Source: JAJTFW01 sp964534995
Lineage (GTDB): Bacteria; Bacteroidota; Bacteroidia; AKYH767-A; OLB10
DNA length: 8,616 nt
Direction: 5' to 3'
Assembly: GCA_964534995.1 (NCBI GenBank)
Contig: CAZHSC010000114.1
Location: forward strand, 1 to 8,616
Shown here piece by piece: positions 1 to 6,378 of the stretch (the stretch's first letter is position 1; every line of letters starts with the position of its first letter). A program made the translations under genes and the position numbers. The notes under the pieces were generated by a model. It did not search any database. It was given only the letters and a program-made list of their open reading frames with translations, and was not told where the DNA came from.

Positions 1-243
1 ATATAAATATTTGTTTCTTGTTCATGTAAAATTTTATCGCGATCTTTCATTGGGGTGGGGACGCCAGTCCCCCGGCTTGCTTTCAGCAATGATCGCTTTT
101 TTACGACCACAACCCTTATTTTTTACCATCCGGATATTTCTGCGATCATTTAAAATCGTAATCCTATATAAAGTAACCCCCTCTTACCCATTTTACGGAA
201 AGGTATTTTGTGTATTTTAGTAGTCCCGAAAAATCTATAAAAT
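1..243. other. Non-coding stretch upstream of nbaC
   Basis: No convincing coding region is seen here. The longest plus-strand frame (11-220) has no start signal, no recognisable motif and a biased, unprotein-like composition. The stretch holds a small GC hairpin at 57-72 and then AT-rich sequence leading to the nbaC start. No good Bacteroidota promoter pair is visible. The closest is TATTTTG near 204-210, which has one base too few between the TA and the TTTG and has no TTTG at the expected distance upstream. The end of an upstream gene could lie just outside the window. Confidence 0.5.
57..72. other. Short GC-rich hairpin
   Basis: GGGGAC (57-62) and GTCCCC (67-72) are exact inverted repeats around a four-base loop, GCCA. 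No T-run follows on either strand, so it is not a classic intrinsic terminator. It could be the end of an upstream transcript, a leader structure for nbaC, or chance. The pairing is certain; any function is a guess. Confidence 0.4.
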
Positions 244-768
244 ATGGCAGTAGCGGAACCTTTCAATCTGAAAAAATGGATCGATGAGAACAGGCATTTA
301 TTGAAGCCGCCTGTTGGCAACCAACAGGTATATAGAGCCAATGATGATTTTATTGTGATGGTGGTTGGCGGTCCTAATTCGAGGAAGGATTATCACTGGG
401 AAGAGGCCGAAGAACTGTTTTATCAACTGGAAGGGGATATTACAGTTAAGATTATCGATGAAGGTAAGCAACGTGATATTCATATCAAAGAAGGGGAAAT
501 GTGGTTGTTGCCCAAATGCGTTCCGCATTCTCCGCAAAGAGGTCCCAATACTATAGGTCTTGTTATTGAGCGTTACCGTGATCCTCAGGAAAAAGACGCC
601 TGTATGTGGTTTTGTGAAAAATGTAATAATAAATTGTACGAAGAGTTTTTCAGCTTGCAGGATATCGTAAACCAATTGCCCCAGGTGATGAATAAATTTT
701 ATGCTTCTCCCGATCTTCGTACCTGTAAAAAGTGCGGAGCGGTGATGGAGCCCCCGAAATCAGCATAA
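244..768 (+). CDS. nbaC: 3-hydroxyanthranilate 3,4-dioxygenase
   Basis: This cytoplasmic cupin-fold iron dioxygenase (174 aa, the usual bacterial length) opens the ring of 3-hydroxyanthranilate with O2 to give 2-amino-3-carboxymuconate semialdehyde. That product cyclises to quinolinate for NAD synthesis or is degraded further in tryptophan catabolism. The family's Fe(II) ligands are present as His51, Glu57 and His95. The substrate-binding arginines match Arg47 and Arg99, and Glu109 fits the conserved active-site glutamate. The C-terminal rubredoxin-like metal site of the bacterial enzymes is intact, with Cys124-x-x-Cys127 and Cys161-x-x-Cys164. The ATG at 244 gives the family's normal N-terminus, but there is no clear Shine-Dalgarno sequence, as is usual in Bacteroidota. 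No other kynurenine-pathway gene is in the window. The minus-strand gene downstream converges on it. Identification is firm; whether it serves NAD synthesis or catabolism cannot be decided here. Confidence 0.96.
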   Translation: MAVAEPFNLKKWIDENRHLLKPPVGNQQVYRANDDFIVMVVGGPNSRKDYHWEEAEELFYQLEGDITVKIIDEGKQRDIHIKEGEMWLLPKCVPHSPQRGPNTIGLVIERYRDPQEKDACMWFCEKCNNKLYEEFFSLQDIVNQLPQVMNKFYASPDLRTCKKCGAVMEPPKSA

Positions 769-791
769 CGCTGCAATAATAAATAGGGGAT

Positions 792-837
792 TCCGGCGAA
801 CGCTTAACGATGCGTACATTGAGCGCATGCCGCCGGA
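792..837. other. Nested hairpin between convergent genes
   Basis: The 85-base gap between the ends of nbaC and the minus-strand YbhN-type gene contains an outer 7-bp perfect stem, TCCGGCG (792-798) with CGCCGGA (831-837). Inside it lies a second stem, CGCTTAA (801-807) with TTGAGCG (819-825), seven pairs with one G-T. An alternative inner stem, ATGCG (810-814) with CGCAT (824-828), competes with it. The position suggests a two-way transcription terminator or 3' stabiliser, but no T-run follows the stem on either strand. It could instead be a dispersed extragenic palindrome. Confidence 0.55.
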
Positions 838-853
838 CGACAAAGACTTCCGT

Positions 854-1921
854 TTATTTTAATTTCAGTTTTTCGAGTTTGATATGATTCCTGATCCATC
901 TGGGTAAAATGATGGCCCCTATGATCAGGTAGGGATAATAACTCAACATCCTCCAGAGTATACTCAAGGTAGGAGCAAGACCTTTGGATATAAATTCTCC
1001 GAGGAAGTCGGTAAACATATATTCTGCAAGTCCGCTGCCTCCGGGAGTGGGGCTCAGTAAAATGATAATGCCCATAATTACCTGTTTACCGTACACCACA
1101 AAATCGTGTAGCGGGGCATTTCCATGAAAAGCATGAATGATGCAGTTAACGATGGAATAGCGGGCGGTCCAGGATACAAAGGTGGATCCCAGCGACCAGG
1201 TCCAATAAGCAAGGCTTTTGTTTTTTAATCCATTGGAAGCGATAACAAGCTGCTCGCCGGTTTCGGTGGCACTTTCTTTCCAGCGGCGCAGCAGGGGTAT
1301 CGAAAACAAACTGATAAGTATTCTTTTTACAAGGTGAGGATTTACAAAGAGCGCGTAGGCTACAAACAGCTTATAGGCCAGGATGAGGAAGTACACTACC
1401 CAGAAAGTATAGAATATGCTGTTTCCCGCGTTGGTGTTGAGATGAATCCCGCTGAAAAGGGCGTCTTTACTTGCAATAAAATATACCAGAGGTGCCATAA
1501 CGGCCAGGAATATACCATCAAGGAAGGAAGAATAAAGGATGGCTGTAATGCTTTTCCCCATATGGATGCCTTCCCGGTTCAGGATCAATATGGCAAAGAT
1601 GAATCCGCCCCCAAGCATTCCGGGAGCCAGCGCCGAACTGAACTCCCAAAGCATGATGACAATAAAGGCGCGGCTCCAGTTGAGTTTGTTATCGGTCAAT
1701 ACCCGTATGCGCACCATATATGCCCAGTCACGGATAATTACCGATACGACGGCCATGCAAAACCAGAAGGAAGAATCCAGCGTCCATTTTACAGCACGGA
1801 ATGCTTCGATATCAAAATCTTTTAAAAACAACCATACCGTAACACCGAGGCCGATCAGCACCGGCCATATAATGCGTTTCGGTGAAAAATGTTTAAGTAA
1901 TTCCCTGGTATCAGTCTGCAT
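854..1921 (-). CDS. Integral membrane protein of the YbhN/UPF0104 (LPG synthase transmembrane region) family
   Basis: This 355-aa multi-span inner-membrane protein resembles the flippase-like transmembrane half of lysylphosphatidylglycerol synthase (MprF), without the cytoplasmic aminoacyl-transfer half. Hydrophobic spans are visible at about residues 17-33, 50-66, 84-113, 126-150, 168-193, 280-291 and 320-340. The family's diagnostic loop is PTPGGSG at 291-297, followed by Glu300; an earlier conserved segment, SSFLDGIFL, covers 131-139. In this family the domain is linked to moving or binding lipids across the membrane, but the substrate of stand-alone members is mostly unknown. The C-terminus is basic (KLEKLKLK), which suits a cytoplasmic tail. 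The ATG at 1921 lies inside the last codons of scpA (11-base overlap), so the two are very likely co-transcribed and translationally coupled. No aminoacyl-tRNA-using partner domain is in the window, so lysine transfer to lipid should not be inferred. Confidence 0.85.
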   Translation of the reverse strand: MQTDTRELLKHFSPKRIIWPVLIGLGVTVWLFLKDFDIEAFRAVKWTLDSSFWFCMAVVSVIIRDWAYMVRIRVLTDNKLNWSRAFIVIMLWEFSSALAPGMLGGGFIFAILILNREGIHMGKSITAILYSSFLDGIFLAVMAPLVYFIASKDALFSGIHLNTNAGNSIFYTFWVVYFLILAYKLFVAYALFVNPHLVKRILISLFSIPLLRRWKESATETGEQLVIASNGLKNKSLAYWTWSLGSTFVSWTARYSIVNCIIHAFHGNAPLHDFVVYGKQVIMGIIILLSPTPGGSGLAEYMFTDFLGEFISKGLAPTLSILWRMLSYYPYLIIGAIILPRWIRNHIKLEKLKLK

Positions 1922-2699
1922 CTTCTTCAGATGATACTTGAGATTCAGGAGCAGCTTCGGGGGTGCAGATAACGAAGTTATTGAAGCCTTCTCCCATAAA
2001 AATCAACAATGTACGGTTTTGTAATAATTCAAGTAAGGCGAGAAATGTAAAAACGGCATGCAGCCGGGATGTGCATTCTTCAAATATATCCGAAAATGAG
2101 GATTGCGGCTTCTTTACCAGCAATGCGCGTATATGATCTTTTTGTGTATCTATGGTGTAAGGAAGCTGCACAATGGTATGCATTACCTTGTTTTGATTCA
2201 CCTCAAAACGGGCCATTACCTTTTCGAAAGTGGCAATAAGACGGTACAGGGTAAGCTGATTTAATTCTCCCGCATAGCCTGCGTCGGAAGTGGTAACCAT
2301 TTTAGCGAGTTCCTGTTCGAGGTTGCCCCGCTGGAAACGCATCATCCTGTCATCTTCCATGGCGCGAAGGTCCTCGGCAGCCGCCTTAAACTGCTTGTAA
2401 TCGAGAAGTTGCTTTACCAGGTCCTGCCGGGGGTCGATCTCATTGCCCTGCTCATCCTTTTCATAACGGGGCAGTAATAATTTCGCTTTGATGCGCATGA
2501 GCGTCGCCGCGACTAAAATAAACTCGCTGGCCAGTTCTATGTTCATGCTTTGCATCTGATGCATATATTCGAAAAAATCATTGGTAATGCCGGCAATGGG
2601 GATATCATGAATATCCAGCTCATCCCTTTCAATAAAGAAGAGAAGCAGATCGAAAGGGCCTTCGAACTGTGGTAATTTTATTTCAAAACTTTCGCTCAC
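1911..2699 (-). CDS. scpA: Segregation and condensation protein A (kleisin)
   Basis: ScpA is the kleisin subunit that bridges SMC heads and binds ScpB in the bacterial condensin, acting on the nucleoid in chromosome compaction and segregation. This 262-aa protein has the family's signature N-terminus, FEGPFDLLLFFIERDELDI (12-30), then the helical segment with EFILVAATLMRIKAKLLLP (59-77). The middle is acidic and charged (about 79-135), and the C-terminal winged-helix region at about 185-245 is the SMC-head-binding part (SFSDIFEECTSRLHAVFTFL, 201-220). The start is GTG at 2699; it places FEGPFDLLL at the usual distance from the N-terminus, and no in-frame ATG is found just upstream. The last codons overlap the YbhN-type gene. 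The neighbour upstream ends in a strong terminator, so scpA probably uses the promoter at 2725-2756. scpB is not in the window, which is not unusual in Bacteroidota. Confidence 0.95.
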   Translation of the reverse strand: MSESFEIKLPQFEGPFDLLLFFIERDELDIHDIPIAGITNDFFEYMHQMQSMNIELASEFILVAATLMRIKAKLLLPRYEKDEQGNEIDPRQDLVKQLLDYKQFKAAAEDLRAMEDDRMMRFQRGNLEQELAKMVTTSDAGYAGELNQLTLYRLIATFEKVMARFEVNQNKVMHTIVQLPYTIDTQKDHIRALLVKKPQSSFSDIFEECTSRLHAVFTFLALLELLQNRTLLIFMGEGFNNFVICTPEAAPESQVSSEEDAD

Positions 2700-2724
2700 T
2701 TTATAAATGGGATGCTTCAGGTAT

Positions 2725-2756
2725 CAAATTTCAGCCTTTTTAGGCAGTAAAACAAA
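2725..2756 (-). promoter_or_regulatory. Candidate promoter for scpA
   Basis: On the minus strand TTTG (2756-2753) is followed after 20 bases by GAAATTTG (2732-2725). That is the Bacteroidota -33/-7 arrangement, with one mismatch to TAnnTTTG. It lies 26 bases before the GTG of scpA, nearly the same distance as the barrel-gene promoter lies from its ATG (25 bases). It sits downstream of the barrel gene's terminator, where a new promoter is needed. Confidence 0.45.
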
Positions 2757-2798
2757 AAGTAGGGGAAGAGAATGCGGATATCTTGAAAATAAAGAGCG

Positions 2799-2832
2799 AA
2801 AAAAAAGGCCGTCCCGGTGAGGACAGCCTTTT
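2799..2832 (-). terminator. Intrinsic terminator of the beta-barrel gene
   Basis: GGC-C-GTCC (2807-2814) pairs with GGAC-A-GCC (2821-2828) across a six-base loop, with a single C/A mismatch, and the stem is extended by flanking A/T pairs. Read on the minus strand it is followed by eight T residues (the A-run at 2799-2806), the classic intrinsic form. It starts about 20 bases past the stop codon of the barrel gene. The plus-strand side has only four T residues, so minus-strand use is favoured. Confidence 0.85.
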
Positions 2833-2852
2833 ATATGGGTTTTACGCTATGC

Positions 2853-3611
2853 TTAGAAATAGAAGCTCAGAATGATGTTGGCAGAGCCACCATATGAACC
2901 ACCGCCATTATTGTCAGTGTCGATACGGAATGTGCTTGATTTGCCGGTTTTAGCAGAATCGCTGCCGCCTGTACCATCAGCTGTTGTAACTTCTCCTTCA
3001 CCTTGTGAAGAAAGACCGATTCCCCAGCCGAATTCACCACCAACTGACATCTTTGGAGCGAAGAAATATTCAACACCGATGAAACCACGAACACCAAAAC
3101 TGAAAGTGCCGCCTTGCTTATCTTCAAGGGTAGAACCTGCAGGAGCATCGCCTTCGTAGGTCATAGTGGTTTTACCACTGCCTAAGCCGATACCTACTTC
3201 ACCACCATAAAAACCGCGTACACGGCCTTTACCGCGGTATTTCTGAATACCTCCGGATAAATTAATATTCATCGCGCTGGTTTTGGTTTCAGAAAGTTCA
3301 CCATCCTGTGGATCAGCTTCTGTTTGTTTTTCTGAAGTCATGCCTAAACGGATACCAACACGGTAAGCAGTGTTTTCATCTTTTACCATCTTACCACGAA
3401 TAACATTGTCATAGTTGGCAAAGTCGAAATTAGGTGCAACATTGCTACCGTTCATGAGGTTACCAAAGTAATCCAGCATGGTATGGGCGCCAATACCAAT
3501 ACTCCAGTCTCCGGCTTCAGGAAGAATGGGAGTACCATTTTTTGAAGTGATGTTTTGTGCTGAAGCAGCAGCACCGATAAACATTGCTAAGATGAGTAAG
3601 CTCTTTTTCAT
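2853..3611 (-). CDS. Small outer-membrane beta-barrel protein
   Basis: This 252-aa exported protein has a signal peptide at residues 1-18 (MKKS, then a hydrophobic core ending ASA) with Gln19 as the likely first mature residue. The mature part is rich in Gly, Ser and Thr. It has alternating amphipathic stretches typical of membrane strands, for example around 35-50, 82-92, 113-124, 131-145, 168-184 and 188-200. It ends in SFYF, with the C-terminal Phe that marks barrels inserted by the BAM machinery. Long polar, acidic loops lie at 92-112 and 202-240. It belongs to the broad 'outer membrane beta-barrel protein' type of Bacteroidota; the cargo or role cannot be told. The ATG at 3611 is chosen over the upstream in-frame codon at 3650 because it starts exactly at the signal peptide and lies 25 bases past a good promoter box that the longer frame would run across. 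Its own promoter and strong terminator suggest an abundant monocistronic transcript. Confidence 0.88.
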   Translation of the reverse strand: MKKSLLILAMFIGAAASAQNITSKNGTPILPEAGDWSIGIGAHTMLDYFGNLMNGSNVAPNFDFANYDNVIRGKMVKDENTAYRVGIRLGMTSEKQTEADPQDGELSETKTSAMNINLSGGIQKYRGKGRVRGFYGGEVGIGLGSGKTTMTYEGDAPAGSTLEDKQGGTFSFGVRGFIGVEYFFAPKMSVGGEFGWGIGLSSQGEGEVTTADGTGGSDSAKTGKSSTFRIDTDNNGGGSYGGSANIILSFYF

Positions 3612-3986
3612 TGCTTTTTTTATTAAGGTTGGGTGCAAATTTATTGTCAATTCAGTTACTATTCCAAATAATATAAATTTTAATAAACAATTATTTGTTT
3701 ATAAGCATGTTGCGATTTATCAAATGTTAAGTTTTTAACGGATTTAAGCCTGATTTTAATCATTTTTTCGTGCAAAATCACCTGCATTTCCTATTTGCGG
3801 TGCATCATGCCGTTATTTGCCCATTGATATAGGTACCGCTTATTTTGTAAACGGATCCCTTAAAAATGATGATAGTTTCATTTATTTTGCATTTGCCGGC
3901 CTGCAGGTAGCAGCTTTATGGTCATTTGGATTTTTTCGATACCCGGCTCCGGGGTTTGTGCATAATCAAAGGCCACGCAGGCTTTT
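3612..3986. other. Intergenic region upstream of the beta-barrel gene
   Basis: This 375-base stretch separates the exported-protein gene (ending at 3987) from the barrel gene. The part nearest the barrel gene holds its promoter (3636-3668). From 3740 to 3967 I see no gene, RNA or strong structure. A plus-strand frame from a TTG at 3817 runs on over the neighbouring gene's 3' end but shows no recognisable features. A short inverted repeat, CCCGG-CT-CCGGG, at 3942-3953 has too small a loop to be a convincing hairpin. Confidence 0.5.
3636..3668 (-). promoter_or_regulatory. Bacteroidota-type promoter for the beta-barrel gene
   Basis: On the minus strand TTTG (3668-3665) is followed after 21 bases by TAAATTTG (3643-3636), an exact fit to the TTTG / TAnnTTTG consensus of the Bacteroidota primary sigma factor. 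The predicted start of transcription is near 3630, giving a leader of roughly 18-20 bases before the ATG at 3611. The leader is A/T-rich with no Shine-Dalgarno sequence, as expected for highly expressed genes of this phylum. Confidence 0.7.
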
Positions 3987-3988
3987 TT
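3968..3988. terminator. Possible terminator hairpin overlapping a stop codon
   Basis: AAAGGCC (3968-3974) pairs with GGCTTTT (3980-3986) around ACGCA, with one G-T pair, and T residues continue to 3988 on the plus strand. The stop codon of the exported-protein gene (3987-3989) lies at the edge of it. On the minus strand the trailing T-run is only three long, so termination of the exported-protein gene is plausible but weak. Confidence 0.3.
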
Positions 3989-4766
3989 ATTCTTTGCCGC
4001 TTTGCGAAACACACTTTTCCACTTCTTCGCGCAAAGACGCAGCTATTCCCGGAAATAAGCGTTCCGCAATATCCCGGTCACGGCTGGAATTGGAAGGGAA
4101 GGTGGCCTTCAGGTAATCACCCCTGAGTTGTGTACCGCTTTTATTAAACACTGAATAATGAACAATGAGTTCGCGCTGATATACTTTGTTGGCGATGTCG
4201 ATACAGGTGTTGTAATGGGTGCGTATTTCTATTTGGTTAATACTTACAAAAACGCCGGCCTGTGTTTTTGACGCGAGCGACGACAGAAAAGCAGTATCAC
4301 GAACTGCTGCCTGCATAAATTTTTCTTCACCATGGGTGATGATGCTCTTATGCGCGGTGTGTTGCTCAGGAACCTCTTCCTTTTTTTTGGTAACTTTTGA
4401 TATGAAATGTTCTCCTTTCGTCCGGATTCCGCCTACTGCCTGCTCATAAGAGTAAGCTGTTTTTTCATAAAATTTTCCCAGCAGCATTTGACCGTTGCGG
4501 CTGGTATCCTGCATCATGCTGTGACAAACACCCAGCGATTCCAACTCCGCCTGAATTTTCAGGTCCAGTGTATTCCGGAAATAATGTCGGTATGCCTCCG
4601 GATCGCGATGGCTCTGCTCCATGATATCCCGCTCCGCATCACTCAGATAGTATTCGGGAAGGTAGGGAATGAGAAGAACAGAAATGTTTTTTTCCGCATC
4701 CTGCGCATGAATATGCTTACCGCTGAATAGAAATAACAGGATGCTCGCCGTCAGGTGGTATCTCAT
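3987..4766 (-). CDS. Exported protein of unknown function
   Basis: I do not recognise a named family. The 259-aa product starts with a signal peptide, a basic-then-hydrophobic segment at 2-15, probably cut after Ala21 (HIHA, then QDA). No lipobox cysteine follows, so it should be periplasmic or secreted rather than a lipoprotein. The mature part begins with a hydrophobic strand, ISVLLIPYLPEYYLSD (28-43), and a charged helix-rich stretch (44-80). A Lys/Glu-rich polar linker covers about 115-150. A second conserved-looking block, GVFVSINQIEIRTHYNTCID (171-190), is followed by a strand-rich run, ELIVHYSVFNKSGTQLRGDY (199-218). The overall look is of a compact alpha/beta domain with three cysteines in the mature protein (81, 188, 252). 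It resembles a type of uncharacterised exported protein I associate with Bacteroidota, but no search was possible. It follows rseP on the same strand after a 95-base gap with a weak hairpin, so co-transcription is possible but not shown. Confidence 0.8.
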   Translation of the reverse strand: MRYHLTASILLFLFSGKHIHAQDAEKNISVLLIPYLPEYYLSDAERDIMEQSHRDPEAYRHYFRNTLDLKIQAELESLGVCHSMMQDTSRNGQMLLGKFYEKTAYSYEQAVGGIRTKGEHFISKVTKKKEEVPEQHTAHKSIITHGEEKFMQAAVRDTAFLSSLASKTQAGVFVSINQIEIRTHYNTCIDIANKVYQRELIVHYSVFNKSGTQLRGDYLKATFPSNSSRDRDIAERLFPGIAASLREEVEKCVSQSGKE

Positions 4767-4779
4767 CTACTGTCAAAAG

Positions 4780-4802
4780 TAAAAGGCTGGCGACTCCTTT
4801 TA
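4780..4802. other. Inverted repeat between rseP and the exported-protein gene
   Basis: TAAAAGG (4780-4786) and CCTTTTA (4796-4802) are perfect 7-base inverted repeats around a nine-base loop. With only two G-C pairs and no long T-run it would be a weak terminator on either strand. On the minus strand the repeat partly overlaps TACTTTTG (4781-4774), an exact -7 box, only 8 bases before the ATG at 4766. No -33 box is visible at the right distance. Confidence 0.3.
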
Positions 4803-4861
4803 GGTTCCCTATGCCGGGAGATATGAACAATACAATGCTTACATCCCTGTCTCTAAGGTTA

Positions 4862-6199
4862 TTAATTCAGGATATGTTTCCAAACATCATTGCCAACGGC
4901 AAAAATGAGGAGGGAAAGCAGGATGACCATCCCAACCACCTGCGCCCTTTCCATGATTTTATCGCTGAATTTCACCCGGAACACACTCTCGATCAACAAA
5001 AAAACGACGTGTCCGCCGTCGAGTGCGGGAATGGGCAGCATGTTCATGAAGGCCAGCACCATGCTGAGTAAACCGGTGATGGTCCAAAATCTCGCCCAGT
5101 TCCATTCCCCTCCGTAAATGGTGGCAATGCCGATGGGTCCCTGTACCGATTCGGATGCCTTTTCTTCTCCCGTAAAGATTTTACCGAGGCCTTTGGCGTT
5201 TGAAACCAGGGCTTCCAGGGCATCACTGGCGCCGTAAGCGATGGCATTGCCAAGTGTATAAGGCTGAAGTGTATAGCTGTCGTTTTTTACGGGAATTACA
5301 TCATAGGCAATACCAATGGTACCTTTGTCACTCACCTGACAAGCGATATCCAGCGTTTGCCCGCCCCGTAACAGGCTTAGGCTTACCTGTTTGTTTTTTA
5401 AACTTTTTACCTTGCTCACCAGTTCATCGCCACCGCCGATTTTTTCACCGTTGATGGCTATGATTTTATCACCGGCTTTGATGCCCGCTTTTTCGGCAGG
5501 CTCGCCGGGGGTCACCTTCCCGATTTCAAATTGCAGGGCACTGAACCCGATAAAGTTCCAACGGCCCGCTGTATTGACCCTTTTGTAAAAATTATCGGGA
5601 ACAATTATTTCAATGGTTTGATTGTTTCTCGAAACGGATAAAGTGGATCCAAAAAGCACACGGGAGGAAAGAATATCTTCAAAACGCTCAACTGGATGGC
5701 CGTTAATGGCCAGGATTTTATCACCGTCCTGAAGGCCGATTTCCCGGCCCAGCGTATAGGCATATATTCCATTTCCCTGAATAATCTGATCGTTGGGGAG
5801 ATATTCTTTTTTATAATGGAGCAGGGTGAAACTGAAGATGGCAATACCCAGGATGGCATTCATGGTTACTCCGGCCACCATAACAATCAGGCGTTGCCAT
5901 GCCGGTTTGGAACGGAACTCCCAGGGTTGTGGTTCACTGGCCAATTGATCGGTATCCATGCTTTCATCAATCATTCCGGCAATCTTTACGTAACCGCCAA
6001 ATGGCAGCCAGCCAATACCATATTCGGTTTCTCCTCTCTTGTATTTGAAGAGCTTAAATCCCCAGGCATCAAAAAAGAGATAGAACTTTTCCACCTTGAT
6101 CCCGAAGGCCCTGGCCGCCAGGAAGTGTCCCAGTTCATGAAGTGTAACGAGTATGGAGAGCCCCAGTATGAGCTGGGCCGTCATGATTAATCCTTGCAT
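4862..6199 (-). CDS. rseP: RIP metalloprotease RseP (site-2 protease family, M50B)
   Basis: This inner-membrane zinc protease cuts transmembrane segments of regulatory proteins such as anti-sigma factors, and clears leftover signal peptides. The zinc site is HELGH at residues 21-25 in the first membrane span, with the third ligand Asp394 in NMLPIPALDGGH (386-397). The family's GGYVKIAGM motif is at 68-76. Two PDZ-like domains lie between, at about 145-200 and 222-290; the second has the GDKIIAING core (243-251). Other membrane spans are at about 104-128, 371-390 and 420-437. The 445-aa length fits the family. Two starts are possible: Met1 at 6199, or Met6 at 6184, which has AAGGA seven bases before it. 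The longer form is given, but the shorter is equally credible. Downstream of dxr on the same strand, a common pairing in bacteria, though the 179-base gap may contain a separate promoter (6254-6282). Confidence 0.96.
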   Translation of the reverse strand: MQGLIMTAQLILGLSILVTLHELGHFLAARAFGIKVEKFYLFFDAWGFKLFKYKRGETEYGIGWLPFGGYVKIAGMIDESMDTDQLASEPQPWEFRSKPAWQRLIVMVAGVTMNAILGIAIFSFTLLHYKKEYLPNDQIIQGNGIYAYTLGREIGLQDGDKILAINGHPVERFEDILSSRVLFGSTLSVSRNNQTIEIIVPDNFYKRVNTAGRWNFIGFSALQFEIGKVTPGEPAEKAGIKAGDKIIAINGEKIGGGDELVSKVKSLKNKQVSLSLLRGGQTLDIACQVSDKGTIGIAYDVIPVKNDSYTLQPYTLGNAIAYGASDALEALVSNAKGLGKIFTGEEKASESVQGPIGIATIYGGEWNWARFWTITGLLSMVLAFMNMLPIPALDGGHVVFLLIESVFRVKFSDKIMERAQVVGMVILLSLLIFAVGNDVWKHILN

Positions 6200-6253
6200 T
6201 TAGCTGTTTTTAAGAGGTAATGATGATAAAGGGGATGAAATATTTAATGGGTA

Positions 6254-6282
6254 CGAAATTAAGAATTACTGATGTTTGCAAA
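6254..6282 (-). promoter_or_regulatory. Weak candidate promoter for rseP
   Basis: On the minus strand TTTG (6282-6279) is followed after 17 bases by TAATTTCG (6261-6254), one mismatch from TAnnTTTG and at the short end of the accepted spacing. A transcript from here would have a leader of about 50 bases before the rseP start. rseP could equally be read through from dxr. Confidence 0.3.
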
Positions 6283-6330
6283 AACCTTGTTACGAAGGGC
6301 GAAGATGGGTATTTCAGCATGAGGGCTGCA

Positions 6331-6349
6331 TGAAGTGACCGGTCATTCA
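6331..6349. repeat. Palindrome between dxr and rseP
   Basis: TGACCGGTCA (6336-6345) is a perfect 10-base palindrome. Flanking TGAA (6331-6334) and TTCA (6346-6349) extend the symmetry to 9 bases per half with one extra G at 6335. The lack of a central loop makes an RNA hairpin less likely than a dimeric protein-binding site. It sits upstream of the candidate rseP promoter, but no regulator is identified. Confidence 0.35.
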
Positions 6350-6378
6350 TTGAACGAATAAGTTTCACACAAGTTGCA

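Noticed and set aside
11..220. Plus-strand open frame of 69 codons before nbaC
   Set aside because: No start signal, motif or protein-like composition; it spans a GC hairpin and an AT-rich leader.
1334..1825. Long plus-strand frame opposite the YbhN-type gene
   Set aside because: It lies wholly inside a clear membrane-protein gene on the other strand and shows no family features; a shadow frame.
3612..3650. Upstream in-frame start of the beta-barrel gene (13 extra residues)
   Set aside because: The extension would precede the signal peptide and include the -7 promoter box; the ATG at 3611 fits far better.
3817..4116. Plus-strand frame starting with TTG at the barrel-gene upstream region
   Set aside because: It overlaps the 3' end of the exported-protein gene on the other strand, lacks a promoter or ribosome site, and resembles nothing I know.
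5696..6190. 164-codon plus-strand frame opposite rseP
   Set aside because: Antisense shadow of the strongly recognised rseP reading frame.
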